The position numbers and the translations under genes were made by a program. A stretch of DNA of 64,000 bases, taken from NCBI GenBank assembly GCA_933228675.1, contig OW121744.1, positions 25,733,642 through 25,797,641 of the forward strand, read 5' to 3'. The notes beneath the pieces were generated by a model that saw only the letters and a program-made list of their open reading frames with translations, was not told the DNA's origin and did not search any database. Source of the stretch: Stomorhina lunata (lineage: Eukaryota; Arthropoda; Insecta; Diptera; Rhiniidae). Of this stretch, positions 11,015 to 21,969 are shown piece after piece; within the stretch, counting starts at the first letter, position 1; every line of letters begins with the position of its first letter.

Positions 11015-12373
11015 CCTCATGATATTTTCTTTAAAAAAATAAAAAAATATTTGTTTGTTATCGAAGGATCATTGTCATCTTATAGTGAAATATTTGAGTA
11101 TGATTATTAATTTTATATGCACAAATTCATCACTTATATTTAAATAAACAGTGTAAAAATGCTACGGGGGCCAAAGTTTTCAGAGTTTTTTAAGACTCGG
11201 TATTAATGCTTTATATACATGTTTAGTATCATTAGATCGGGAAAGACTAGGAGATTAGCACTAAGTAAAAGTTTTTTTTAAGTGCGTTACTTTTTTTACA
11301 CTTTGTATCGTAAAACAAAAAAAAATTGTTTTTTGATATTCTGTGGAAATGACATGGATAAAGATATTACAATGAAATTTTGTAGTAATGTAGACCAATA
11401 AGATGTAAAAGCAATAGACTAAAAAAAATTCCCAATTTTAACTTAAAAATTCCCCAATTCCCAACTGGGGAAAAAGGTGTTTCAAAAAATGAGTTTTTTT
11501 ACAAATATGGCAACACTGTCTCTATTTGCAGCGCGTTTCAGAAAAAACTTTTCTAATCAATAACAGATATATTGGAAAATATGAACATTATAATTTTTTT
11601 CAAATCGGTGCTTTGCCTTTTGAGAAATTTTTGTTTAAACTAATTTTTTTTTTTACAAATTGCCATTTTTTGGAGAGGACATGTGCGAGGACCAAAAGTC
11701 CAATTAGCAAGAAATTTGTTTTATACGCATTCTCATTATGTTTTCTTTTAAAAACTTTAAAAATCTTTTTATGTTTCTTAAGAAAATATTTTTTTATTAG
11801 TGAAAAAATATAGCTATCTTTTGGGGAAAAACTAAAAAAAAAGCGAAATTTTTTGTAAGTTTCAACTTTGAATATTTTTAACTTTTAAACAAAAGAAGAT
11901 TTCTATAACTAACTTGCACAAAAATTATTCAGAATTTTATTACAAATTTAAAGAATATTCTTAAAAAATTTTTGGTCCTCAGATGCGTCCACCAGATCAA
12001 AAAAAGCTTAAAAAAAGAGGTAAAAAATCAACCTAAAAATTCCTTTTTACCCAAATATCTCGAAATCCAAAGGAGATAACCTACACATTTAAGCATATTT
12101 TTTGTAGATCTTCTCAAGGACAACTTAAGTTTAAAATTTCTTTTCAATCCATACATAAATGGATTTTTGGCGAATTTTTAAAAAAATCGAACACCCGAGG
12201 TGACCAACTTTGAAGGTCCATCAATCACTCTCCCGACCCCTCATGGACCAGTGCTTTTAAAAACCAACTCAAATACTCCTTGACTACCACCATGTCAAAT
12301 TTCATTCAAATATCTCCAGTCGTTCAAAAGTTACAGAATTATTTCCAAAAAAAAGCGTCCGTAAACCACTGTG
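11015..12373 (-). repeat. Transib right terminal inverted repeat
   Basis: The inverted partner of 6909-8296, ending ...CCACTGTG at 12373. Its antisense 95-codon frame (11526-11813) differs at one residue from that of the left arm, showing how similar the arms are. Confidence 0.85.
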
Positions 12374-12378
12374 CAGCG
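12374..12378. repeat. Transib target-site duplication, right
   Basis: CAGCG, identical to 6904-6908. Confidence 0.9.
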
Positions 12379-12544
12379 GTAGAAAATATTTTTACACGTT
12401 CGATTACTACTAAAGAAAAATATACTTACTGCACTACGCTATCTCTAATAGTTTAGGAGATATTTAACGGAATGTCGCTTACGATTATTAAAATCTAAGG
12501 GCTCGATAAGGTCAGGCTTGACCGACTATAGCCTTTTTTGCTTG

Positions 12545-13306
12545 TCATACTCTTGCTGTAGTGGCTTGGTCGTCCTTGGTCGGAATAATAAGATTTACGA
12601 GTCGTTGCGGTACCAAAAACCGATTGTCGTGGTAACGTACTTGTCATACTACGAGTAGTAACTGCTTATTTGTAATAATGAAGGGCAACACAAAAAGAAA
12701 TGACAATAACAACTCCTACCACTAGTGATAGGAAAAATAAAATGAAGCCCTTCGCTGTCTTATAACATAGCGATATAGTGTATAATATGATCGCAGTTGA
12801 TCGAATAGAAACTTTGTTGCTGATTTAATTGAGAAAAGAGAGCGAAACGCGCAAGTAAATTAGAATTCTGCTTTAATTTAATTAATTTCTAATTTGTATA
12901 CACACAATTTTCATTTTTATTCTGTTATATTTTTCGTATATATTTAAATTGTATTTGCTTTGTTTATTATCTCTTCTAAGTATCTATCTTTAACATTTCT
13001 TTTAGGTTGACAATTTATAAAGTTATTATTATTTTCTAAAATATTATGACGCAATTGATATAACAGATTGTTTGTGCTTTCTTTCTACATCGGAAGATCG
13101 CTTGACTACGCACTTTTTCTGTTATTTATTGATCGATAATTTCAATTAAATTTTTTAAGATATGGGAGAAAAAAGTAGATTTTATAATTAAAGAATTTAA
13201 GTAAAAATTAAATTGTATTCAAGTCGGATCGAAATTAAGTTGTTATCGGGATTGGAGCATTTTTTTTATTTTGAACCCATATGTACTGAATTTGCCTTAG
13301 CATTAA
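12545..13306. other. no gene recognised
   Basis: Unique-looking AT-rich sequence with short frames only. No repeat or gene identified. Confidence 0.5.
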
Positions 13307-13309
13307 TTA

Positions 13310-14483
13310 CACAGCACAACAAAATAAAAAAAATTTCATGTGCTCTTAAAACCACTATACAATTTTGATGTATCATGACTACCTTTGTACAAAAATGGTA
13401 AAATTTTTAAATTCTATGGCAAGATTTTTTTTTTTAATTTTTTTTTTTAAATTGCATTTTTTTTAGACGTTTCTTCAAATAATTAATGATAACTCAAAAA
13501 CTACAAGTCCGATATTATTAGAATAAAATCAGAAAAATTAAGATTTACATAGCCTTTAATTCGTCTATATATCGCGTTTCAATCGGATCAATAGTATCGG
13601 AGTTATAATAAAAAACTTAAGAAAAAAATATATTTTTTACATAAAAATAGCAAAAATTTTGGTTTTAAAAAAATCATGAAAAATCGATAACGGCAAAAAA
13701 CTTCAGATTTATTATTTTTTTGCATAGCGACATATAATAATAACAAAATGAGATATTGACAATAAAAATCGATTGATTTTTTTCGAATTTATTCACAATT
13801 TAGTGAATTCGCTCATTTTCACAAAATTTTAGCGGGTTTTCAAATGTATAAAAAAAATAAATTTTCCAATTTCAAGGGGTGCATGTCGGATTATTGTGAG
13901 ATTTGGTGAGAAACTTCCACCCACAAAATTTTAGTCGAATTGGACAACGTTAATACGTAGCGCATAGGCCCCAAATCTGAAAAATAGCGTTTAAATCGAA
14001 AAAAATTGACAAATTTTCAGTTTTTGCAAAATTAAAGCTATTTATTCCCCCTTTTGCAAAAAAGTGGATACTGGTCCTTAGGGCAAACACAATGAGATTT
14101 CCAATAAGCTACATATCTTTAAAATCGGTTTTCGATTTTTCATGATTTTTTTAAAACGAAAATTTTTGCCATTTTTATGTAAAAAATATTTTTTTTTAAG
14201 TTTTTTATTATAACTCCGATACTATTGATCCGATATATAGAGGAATTAAAGGCTATGTAAATCTTAATTTTTCTGATTTTATTTTAATAATATCGGACTA
14301 GTAGTTTTTGAGTTATCATCAATTATTTGAAGAAACGCCTAAAAAAAATTGCAATTTAAAAAAAAAATTAAAAAAAAATCTTGCCATAGAATTTAAAAAT
14401 TTTACCATTTTTGTACTAAGGTAGCCATGATACATCAAATGTATATAGTGGTTACTCGAGCACATTTTTGCTGTTGACCTGTG
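13310..14483. mobile_element. foldback DNA element with CACAG tips
   Basis: A 1174-bp non-coding element whose two arms (about 13310-13700 and 14110-14483) are inverted copies of each other. The left tip reads CACAGCACAACA and the right tip, reversed, CACAGGTCAACA. Both are flanked by TTA (13307-13309 and 14484-14486). Long matching blocks include TTTGATGTATCATG, TGGTAAAATTTTTAAATTC and TCCGATACTATTGATCC. The middle 400 bases are distinct. No transposase, so it must be mobilised in trans. A 3-bp duplication and CAC tip fit CACTA-like or Harbinger-like elements; the family is undecided. Confidence 0.7.
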
Positions 14484-14486
14484 TTA

Positions 14487-15195
14487 TCACATTAGCAGTT
14501 GTTGGTATTGAACAATTGGAACAATTGTTATATCATTATTGAATTTATTTATTTCTTCATATGTCTTTTTACCTAATAACTTTTTCAACTTAAGTGGAGC
14601 TTTTTAAGAGTGTTTCCTAAGCACACTGATCGACAGTAAATACTCCAAATTGTAACAAGTTGTTTTTCCATCTATTGTCTAAACTACCAATACTCTTTCA
14701 TATCGTCTTTCCCACTTAATGTAGAGAATGATTACAAACATGATTACAAACAAGTCAAGCCTGCTAAAACCCTCAAGAGAAGACACCAGCCCTTCTGACA
14801 AGTTTTAACCTGATTCTTAAGTCTGTTCACACTATTCCACTACCCTCTTTAGAAAGAATTAATGTTAAACAAAATTGACGGATGGGCTTATAGGGGTAAG
14901 TTCCAATGTTTCAAATCTTCTACGAACGAACTTTATAGTCTTCGCTTGAAGCTTCACTGCTGGTAATACCAGAGCAAGCTCAAAAGAGGCAGTAAAATAT
15001 TCAAATTTACTTTAAAAACTTTAGCATACAACATAATTATATCTGGAAATCATTATATTTTCGAGTTCTTCCCGAAAAATTTTCCAGATGAATGACTGGA
15101 GGGTTTACTTGTGAAACTTATAGAAAAGCTTATCTATCCAATTGAAAAATGCATAGTTTCTCTGAACAAAATTCAAACAAATCGTAAAAGAACGC
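14487..15195. other. no gene recognised
   Basis: No reading frame, repeat or motif that I can name. Confidence 0.5.
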
Positions 15196-15199
15196 TATG

Positions 15200-15630
15200 A
15201 AGCAATTAATTGACTTTCTCACAAATCGATCATCTACCGATCATATCGTCGCACTACGTATAATACTCGTGGAAATTCTGAAGTGGAAGTCAAATATGCA
15301 TGATTGTCTTATAGTAATTCGTAAACAAATTTATAGATTTTTCTCAGGAAAACTACACATGTGTTCACCCTTGCACTTTCCAAGCGGAAAATAACTTTTT
15401 TCTTGGACAAGTGCTATTGTTTTTTTCTTAGTTCCTTATTAAATCGACCAAAAAAGTATAAATGGTATAATTTTCGCACATTGATTATTTTCCTCTTCTA
15501 AAGTTTACCAATGTGGATTACACCCCGTGCATCCCAAACAAACGGTTGCCATGACTTATATTATTGGCTGACAAACTAACTTTTGTCTTCTTTGGCACCG
15601 ATTTACCCTGCGAAATCTATTGTTTGGTCT
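15200..15630 (-). pseudogene. mariner transposase relic
   Basis: On the minus strand a mariner-like order is seen: SVPKKTKVSLSANN (about 15600-15560), then after a frameshift MATV near 15550, an HID-like block near 15510, and KELRKKTIALVQEKSYF near 15445-15395, corresponding to the family's EKRPHLKKKKVLFHHDN region. Stops and frame changes are frequent. The part left of 15340 is only tentatively assigned. This is a different copy from the relic at 250-745, but the same superfamily. Confidence 0.55.
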
Positions 15631-16027
15631 TCGGTGTGTTGTAGTATATTCACGTTTCCCAAACATTCATGCGAAATAGTCTACCGGTTGCGTTTGCAGT
15701 TGCGTTATTATACGAAAAGCTGTTTCATAGCCAAGTGATCCTTAAAAAATTGAACCACAGAACCGTATGAGATTCCTCGGTGTTCACAACCTCTCTCACT
15801 TTTTATCTTCTGACAGCTAAAACCATCTTTAATTGTTTGAAATGTTTCCGATGCAGAGACCTTTGCTGATCGTCGGTTCCCACGGCAGTCGGTTCTTCGT
15901 ACCGGAACGACTCGGAAATCTTAGGATTACGACCAAGGACTGCCACTTCTGCGTGACTAATAATATCGCAGTTACAACAACAACTTGTAAGGCCACTGTG
16001 AAATTAAGTAAGCCAATTATTTACCAT

Positions 16028-16090
16028 GTGAACCGCCGTGGTACAGCAGGTTAATCATCCTAAGTTCGATCCCCGACCAGATCACTTACA
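16028..16090 (+). repeat. possible tRNA-derived SINE fragment
   Basis: TGGTACAGCAGGTTA resembles a pol III A box and AAGTTCGATCCCCGA, about 20 bases later, resembles a B box. The spacing is shorter than in a tRNA and no cloverleaf can be drawn, so at best this is a deleted SINE head. Confidence 0.25.
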
Positions 16091-16294
16091 AAAATAATTA
16101 AAAAAAAGCGGCGGTTCACCTTATAACTCAGCTAGCCACTGGTTATTGAGCATTAGGCTATGGAAAACTTCTCCAACCGTTTGGAGTCAGAGTTAAATCG
16201 TCACATGCAGCTCATTGTTTGATAGAAGTACCCCTTGTTAAAATTAGAATGTTTGAAATTTTCGTGGAGTTTTTGAGCCACGAGCACGTACGCT

Positions 16295-16490
16295 GCCATT
16301 GACATAGTAAAAAGCTTTAAAAAGCAGCGGCTGCGTTGGCGAGGACATGTTGCGCTAATAGATGAAAATACTTCAGAAAGTAAAGTTTTTGAAATGATAC
16401 CGCGGCAACTCGTAGAAGACGATGTCCTAAAGAAACTTCGGTGGGAAGACCAACTAGAAGAATATCTTTCAAAACGTGGCCTATAAAATT
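16295..16490 (+). pseudogene. LINE reverse transcriptase C-terminal scrap
   Basis: The plus strand reads through KQRLRWRGHVALIDENTSE and, further on, LKKLRWEDQLEEYL before a stop near 16484. This matches the generic C-terminal tail of several non-LTR retrotransposon polyproteins (RWxGHVxRMxxNR ... LRWxDxVEEDL). Only about 60 codons remain and there is no catalytic domain. Confidence 0.5.
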
Positions 16491-16499
16491 GGTGAATAT

Positions 16500-17335
16500 T
16501 CACAAAAGATAAAAGCTCATTGGAAATATATTCCATTCGAGTAAGTTTAAGTAAGTACCTACTTATTTATTATAGGAATGGATCGTACAAAGTCCTCATA
16601 ATATTTGACGGTCATTGCCTTATTTTAAGCTTATGTCACTTTTTTCTTTTTTTTTTCCAATGTGCGGATCAGTAAGGATTCAGAGACTGGAAATTCAAAA
16701 AGCCACGGACTTATTGATGAGCCCTCGTAAATCTGGAAATCATTATTCTCAAAGCAAAGTCATGTACAACTACCAGATCCAATTCATCCAAGAGCTGATG
16801 TATAACAAGGCTGTTTTATGTAGTCGTTGCAATTTCTCATATCTTTGAACAGAATACTAAAAGATTTTTAACGGTTAAAGGATTAATAAACTTCTCGAAG
16901 ATCTGTCATACCAAGATGATATTGCAGTTCTTGCTATAAAAAATCATTTGACAATTCGTAGATTTGGATGATTTTACTGTATAGGTACTTTATGCAAAAA
17001 TACAAACAAGATATTGCAAATGCTTTAATCCGCAAAGTTCCAGGGACTGCGAAAGTACTAAAACATCTTGCCATCTAATGCTGAATACCGGCCTTAAATG
17101 TGCTTAAAGGAGGTTTGCAGACTTGCAAATTAATCCGACAATATGGCAAAATATGGAAATAAATTAAAATCGTTTTCTTCAAACAATAAAAATTTCCAAG
17201 AGATCTTAGTTGTAGGTCATATCCCTACTTTTTAATATCGCTCTTTCTTGATAAGAACCGCAAAAATCATTTACGCAGATAAGGTATACTAGTATATGTA
17301 TATAATCTTCCTGAAATTATAATCACACGTTCTCA
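16500..17335. other. no gene recognised
   Basis: No gene found in this stretch between the LINE scrap and the 3' flank of the dehydrogenase gene. Confidence 0.5.
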
Positions 17336-17340
17336 TGTTA

Positions 17341-17358
17341 TTTATTATATTGTTTATT
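17341..17358 (-). terminator. candidate poly(A) signals of the dehydrogenase gene
   Basis: On the minus strand AATAAA occurs at 17358-17353 and 17346-17341, about 230 bases after the stop codon. AT-richness makes chance matches likely. Confidence 0.3.
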
Positions 17359-17585
17359 TAATTAATTTTATCTACAGTCATTTATTATACAATAATTATC
17401 TTTCTAATCTTCATTTATTTACTTTACACTTAGAAACAAATAGAAAAAATCTTACAAATGCTTAAAACTCTATATAAATGCATAACTGGTTAGCCCTGAT
17501 AAATTTGCAGACACTGGCAGGCAATGTCTGAAATTAAGTGACACTACTTACACTGGAACCCTCTATTGTCTGATAAGTTAACAAT

Positions 17586-18560
17586 TTAATTGTATTTGGT
17601 GTTTTTCATGAAATCGTAGACAACGGAGAAGTCCTTGTTGCCCAAACCATGAGCCTTGAGAGTGCGATACATTTGATGAGCCATGGCACCCATGGGAATG
17701 GGAGTGTTAGAGGCGGTAGCAACACCGGAAGCCAAACCCAAATCCTTGGTAATAAGGTCAGTGGAGAAACCACCCTTGTAGTCATTGTTGGCAGGAGCAG
17801 TGGGGCTGACACCGGGAACGGGATTGTAGATTTCAGAAGCCCAGCAGCGACCGGTGGAGGAGTTAATGATTTCGGCAAAGGTTTGAGGATTTAAGCCCAA
17901 ACGGATGGCCAAATTCATGGCTTCAGAGACACCAATCATGGAGATACCCAACATCATGTTGTTGCACAATTTGGCGGCTTGACCCATGCCATAGTCACCG
18001 CAGTGAGTGATGCGCTTGCCCATGCACTCCAAAACACTCTTGACAGCATTGTATTCTTCATTGGTGCCACCCACCATGAAAGTCAAGGTAGCTTGCTCAG
18101 CACCGGGTACACCACCGGAGACTGGGGCATCAATAAAACGAGCACCCTTTGAGCTGACCATTTTTTGCAATTGCTTAACCAAAGTAGGATCAATAGTCGA
18201 AGAATCAATGAAGATGGTATTTTTGTTAACACCCTCTGCGGTCATATCTTCATAGGCCTTGTTAACAATATCATTATTGGGCAACATGGTAATAACAAAG
18301 TCAGAGTTCAAGGCCAATTCACTGGTCTTCTGGTAAACCTTGGCACCCTTAGATTTCAAGTTATCACAAGCAGGCTTAGAGATATCGAAGACATGCAATT
18401 TGTGTCCATTCTTCATCAAGTTCGTGGCCATGTGACCGCCCATGTTACCCAAACCAATGAAACCAATATTCTTGGAGCCACCTTGGCTGGACATGGCACG
18501 TACAAAAGTTTGACCCATAGCATTGAGAGCGGGGTTAATGCATACCAAACGTAAAGCCAT
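17586..18560 (-). CDS. Hibadh: 3-hydroxyisobutyrate dehydrogenase, mitochondrial
   Basis: A 324-residue enzyme that oxidises 3-hydroxyisobutyrate to methylmalonate semialdehyde with NAD+ in valine breakdown, in the mitochondrial matrix. The N-terminus (MALRLVCINPALNAMGQTF, Arg-bearing, no acidic residue) looks like an import presequence. The Rossmann motif GFIGLGNMGGHMA follows at about 33-45, then IDAPVSGGVPGAEQAT in the substrate-binding region and the conserved Lys near 197 in GMGQAAKLCNN, followed by an all-helical C-terminal domain. Length and motifs fit the family, with no frameshift or internal intron. An in-frame ATG 12 codons upstream (18596) is less likely the start: it adds a Trp/Lys-rich stretch that falls in a likely leader intron or 5' UTR. 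GC content and codon use are far higher than in the flanks. This is the only host gene recognised in the window. Confidence 0.96.
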   Translation of the reverse strand: MALRLVCINPALNAMGQTFVRAMSSQGGSKNIGFIGLGNMGGHMATNLMKNGHKLHVFDISKPACDNLKSKGAKVYQKTSELALNSDFVITMLPNNDIVNKAYEDMTAEGVNKNTIFIDSSTIDPTLVKQLQKMVSSKGARFIDAPVSGGVPGAEQATLTFMVGGTNEEYNAVKSVLECMGKRITHCGDYGMGQAAKLCNNMMLGISMIGVSEAMNLAIRLGLNPQTFAEIINSSTGRCWASEIYNPVPGVSPTAPANNDYKGGFSTDLITKDLGLASGVATASNTPIPMGAMAHQMYRTLKAHGLGNKDFSVVYDFMKNTKYN

Positions 18561-18578
18561 TTTTTTTTTAATTTTCCA

Positions 18579-18694
18579 CTGTATCCAAACATTCATAGAT
18601 TGAAGGCAAATAATTGCGTAACGAGCATGAAAAAAATATTATGGAAAACATTAGAATAAAAAAAAAATTAAACAAACACACAATTTTTACCAAC
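18579..18694 (-). other. candidate 5' UTR intron of the dehydrogenase gene
   Basis: On the minus strand CAG|GTTGGTAAAA (donor at 18694) and GGATACAG (acceptor ending 18579) bracket 116 bases that include a branch-like TTCTAAT. The coding ATG would lie 19 bases into the next exon. This explains the upstream in-frame codons as non-coding. It is inferred from splice-site matches only. Confidence 0.35.
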
Positions 18695-19370
18695 CTGAGC
18701 TGTCTAACCACGAACTAGAACTATAGCGATCACTACTCTTTGAAAGCCAAAAGCACACTAAATTTTATGGATTCATATAAAAACAATACAACGTCAGCAT
18801 ACTTCAACTTTTCCATAGAAAAAACTTGATTGTCGACAGAGTAAACAAGCCCCACATACAATTAAACAACAACAATTTTACAGACCCACTCAGAAATACT
18901 CTCCCTCTCTTTCCGCATACTCAACGTATCCACAACGGGCCCCCTTTTGAGAAAGATAAAAAAATGAACAATGAAAATAAATAATACAAAAAACAACAAC
19001 TAAGGAAAGTTTCATAAAATATCTTTGAACCAAAAGTGATCTTAAAATCATCAGCTGTTGAGATCACTTCACATTGATCTAAAATTTTTCACTCATCGAA
19101 GATTTCATTTGATCCAAAATATTTTTTTAACTTTTTTGTATATTGGCACATATTTATTTCGAATTCTTAACAGTTTTAATTTTTTACTAAACTTTAAACA
19201 TTAATACCAAGTTGATACTTACAAGAGGGCAAGGAAAAAGATATAGTGAGTCAAACCGCACTAAGTGTTACCTTACCAATAGCATCGATGAACTCAATTC
19301 GATTTCATGTATTAAAACTAGTTTTTAATCTTCTATCTCCTTCATCTGTCTTCTATATCTATAAAAAAAT
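18695..19370 (-). promoter_or_regulatory. presumed promoter region of the dehydrogenase gene
   Basis: Sequence upstream of the putative first exon. It holds an E-box-like ATCAGCTGTTGAG at about 19050-19062 but no clear TATA box. No other gene was seen here. Confidence 0.3.
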
Positions 19371-19371
19371 G

Positions 19372-20765
19372 TTCGCGCCTGTTTGTATGTTTGTTTGTTG
19401 GGAAGGAAATTTTGACAGTGTGTTATGATGTGACCGGTGGTTAATACGAGTATAGGCTAGGTTTTTTTTGAAATCTCAAGTGGGCGTGACCCCTCCCATA
19501 TAACTCATATATTAAAAATTACAAATATAGGTGACCAGCCGATTTTTTAAGAGGGCTTGACCCCTCCCATATAAGTCATATATTTAAAATGACAAATATG
19601 GATGACCCTGAGGACCGATTTTTCTGAAATTTTGACAGTATGGTAAGTTGTGACCAGTGTTTAAAATAGGCAAAGCTTTTTTTTAATCTCAAGTAGGCGT
19701 GGCCCCTCCCATTTAAGTGAAATATTAAAAATGACAAATATGGATGACCGAGCTGAGCGATTTTTCTGAAATTTTGACAGTATGTTAAGGTGAAACTGGT
19801 GGGTACAGTAGGTAGGTTTTTTCTGAAATCTGAAGTGAGCGTGACCCTCCCATATATGTTAAATATTTAAAATGACAAATATGGATGACCAAACTGACCG
19901 ATTTTTCTGAAATTTTGACAGTATGGTAAGGTGTGACCAGTGTTTAAAATAGGCAAAGTTTTTTTTTTAAATCTCAAGTGGGCGTGACCCCTCCCATTTA
20001 AGTGAAATATTAAAAATGACAAATATGGATGACCCAGCTGAGCGATTTTTCTGAAATTTTGACAGTATGTTAAGGTGAAACTGGTGGGTACAGTAGGTAG
20101 GTTTTTTCTGAAATCTGAAGTGGGCGTGACCCTCCCATATATGTTAAATATTTAAAATGACAAATATGGATGACCAAACTGACCGATTTTTCTGAAATTT
20201 TGACAGTATGGTAAGGTGTGACCAGTGTTTAAAATAGGCAAAGTTTTTTTTTAAATCTCAAGTGGGCGTGGCCCCTCCCATTTAAGTGAAATATTAAAAA
20301 TGACAAATATGGATGACCGAGCTGAGCGATTTTTCTGAAATTTTGACAATATGTTAAGGTGAAACTGATGGGTACAATAGGTAGGTTTTTTCTGAAATCT
20401 GAAGTGGGCGCGACCCTCCCATATATGTTAAATATTTAAAATGACAAATATGGATGACCAAACTGACCGATTTTTCTGAAATTTTGACAGTATGGTAAGG
20501 TGTGACCAGTGTTTAAAATAGGCAAAGTTTTTTTTAAATCTCAAGTGGGCGTGGCCCCTCCCATTTAAGTGAAATATTAAAAATGACAAATATGGATGAC
20601 CGAGCTGAGCGATTTTTCTGAAATTTTGACAGTATGTTAAGGTGAAACTGATGGGTACAATAGGTAGGTTTTTTCTGAAATCTGAAGTGGGCGCGACCCT
20701 CCCATATATGTTAAATATTTAAAATGACAAATATGGATGACCAAACTGACCGATTTTTCTGACAG
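19372..20765 (+). repeat. satellite with a period of about 284 bp
   Basis: Tandem copies of a unit made of two related halves of about 142 bp. Landmark GTATGGTAAG recurs at 19638, 19921, 20206 and 20490 (spacings 283, 285, 284). Each half contains CTCAAGTGGGCGTG or CTGAAGTGGGCGTG, then CCCTCCCAT, then ATGACAAATATGGATGACC and GATTTTTCTGAAATTTTGAC. Later copies are nearly identical, indicating recent expansion. The array stops abruptly at 20765 and a related copy resumes at 21118. Confidence 0.9.
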
Positions 20766-21117
20766 TATATATAACGCCTAATGAAATAACGCCCAATTAC
20801 GAAAATGAACTAAACCCCAATTAAAATTGAAATATTAAAATTGGGGATAATTTCACGTTTATTGGGCTTTATTTCACTATTTTTAATTATGAAGCTATTC
20901 CAGAAAAAAATATTATTTTAATTGGGATTTAGATATTTCATGTAAATTTAATTTGGGCTTTATTTCATTTTTTTGGAGTTTATTTCATTTACATAAAAAT
21001 TATGTTTTGAAGATTTTTCTGAATTCTAAATTTTTGCTCTATTTTGTATTATAGTATTTCTGATGTTAATAAAAATATTTTGCTAATATTGCTCCGTTAA
21101 TGACTTTTGAGTAGTAA
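20766..21117. mobile_element. unidentified insertion splitting the satellite
   Basis: About 350 bases unrelated to the flanking satellite. It contains repeated words of the form ATTGGGcTTTATTTCA and AACCCCAATTAAAATTG / AAAATTGGGG, so it is internally repetitive and partly palindromic. No frame or clear terminal repeats. Probably a small mobile element. Confidence 0.4.
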
Positions 21118-21335
21118 AGATTTTTTTTGAAATCTCAAGTGGGCGTGACCCCTCCCATATAAGTAAAATATTAAAAATGACAAATATGGATGACCGAGCC
21201 GACCGATTTTTCATTAATTTTTACAGTATATAAGGAGTTACCGCTGGGTAAAATAGGCTACGTTTTTTTTTTTTTTGAAATTTTAAATAGGCGTGAACCC
21301 TCCCATATAAATCAAATATTAAAAATGACAAATAT
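21118..21335 (+). repeat. outlying satellite half-units
   Basis: One and a half further, more diverged units of the satellite at 19372-20765, with CTCAAGTGGGCGTGACCCC and GACAAATATGGATGACCGAG. Confidence 0.8.
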
Positions 21336-21969
21336 TTTTGATAAGATGGAAACGATTTAGCCCAAGTAATTAAAGTTTGAAATGTGGATTTTTTCATTCT
21401 ATAGGATAGTTTTTTGCTTTTTGAATTTTTCGAAAATGGACTAATCTGTAAATATAAAAAAATATTCTCGTCTGTTTGTCTGTATGTTGTTTAATATTTA
21501 TGGACCCGGAAACGTTTAAAGCACACATTAATGAGAAGTACTGCCATTCACAAAAGTCAAATAAATATATATGGTCGTAGTTCGCCCATGCCAATCGAGA
21601 TGATCATCAGAGACATTTAGTTTTAGGTGGAAGAAGATATTCTTTCTGAAAATTTTGCTGCATGTAGCACAGCTGATAATAACCTCGCATGTAAGTGATG
21701 AAAACTGGGTATCAAAATCGTTCTTTTGTCGTATAGTACTTTTTGCCTGTTATTTTCTTATATTACAAATGATTGGCCCGATTTACATAAATATTTACAG
21801 ATCGAATACTACGCATTTTACATAGTAGGGTGCATTAAGCAAGTCACTGCGAGATATATGAGCGCATATATTATAGTTTATTCAAATACGCAATTTATAA
21901 TAGTTTGCTCAAATTTTTCTTTCTCTCTCACTAATACAATATTTTTGTGTTTAGAGTGGGGACAAGTTT

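Larger units (their letters stand above)
6909..12373 (+). mobile_element. complete Transib transposon (RAG1-related)
   Basis: A 5465-bp element bounded by perfect terminal inverted repeats that begin CACAGTGGTTTACGGACGC and flanked by the 5-bp duplication CAGCG. It contains one long intact gene for a RAG1-like transposase (8847-10883). The first seven bases of each end, CACAGTG, are identical to the heptamer of vertebrate recombination signal sequences, and the transposase matches the RAG1 core in its catalytic and zinc-binding motifs. Intact ends, matching target duplication and uninterrupted gene suggest a fairly recent insertion. I saw no RAG2-like gene in the remaining internal sequence, so this is a one-gene Transib and not a ProtoRAG-type element. 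Confidence 0.92.
6555..12506. mobile_element. older TA-flanked DNA element hosting the Transib
   Basis: The left end TCAAGCCCTTAGATT (from 6555) and the reverse complement of the right end, TCGAGCCCTTAGATT (to 12506), form an inverted repeat. Similarity extends inward to an ATCGTAAGCGACA block on each side (near 6601 and 12475). Both ends are flanked by TA (6553-6554 and 12507-12508), as in Tc1/mariner-type insertion. Apart from the Transib it holds only about 350 bases on the left and 130 on the right with no frame of note, so it was probably a non-autonomous element. The family is not identified. Confidence 0.55.
5885..12544 (+). repeat. dispersed repeat family 2, second copy, interrupted
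   Basis: A copy of the repeat at 905-1621. It starts TATACCCTTCGCCACCATAGC at 5887 and runs to the TA at 6553-6554. It resumes at 12507 with a GGTCA/TGACC hairpin (12510-12522), then ACCGACTATAG, and ends CTTG at 12544. The intervening 5.95 kb is inserted DNA. The two flanks join in register with the intact copy (GTATCATA then TAAGGTC), which supports a single original unit. Confidence 0.6.

Noticed and set aside
16028..16090. A tRNA gene
   Set aside because: A- and B-box-like words are too close together and no acceptor, anticodon or D stem can be formed; kept only as a weak SINE hint.
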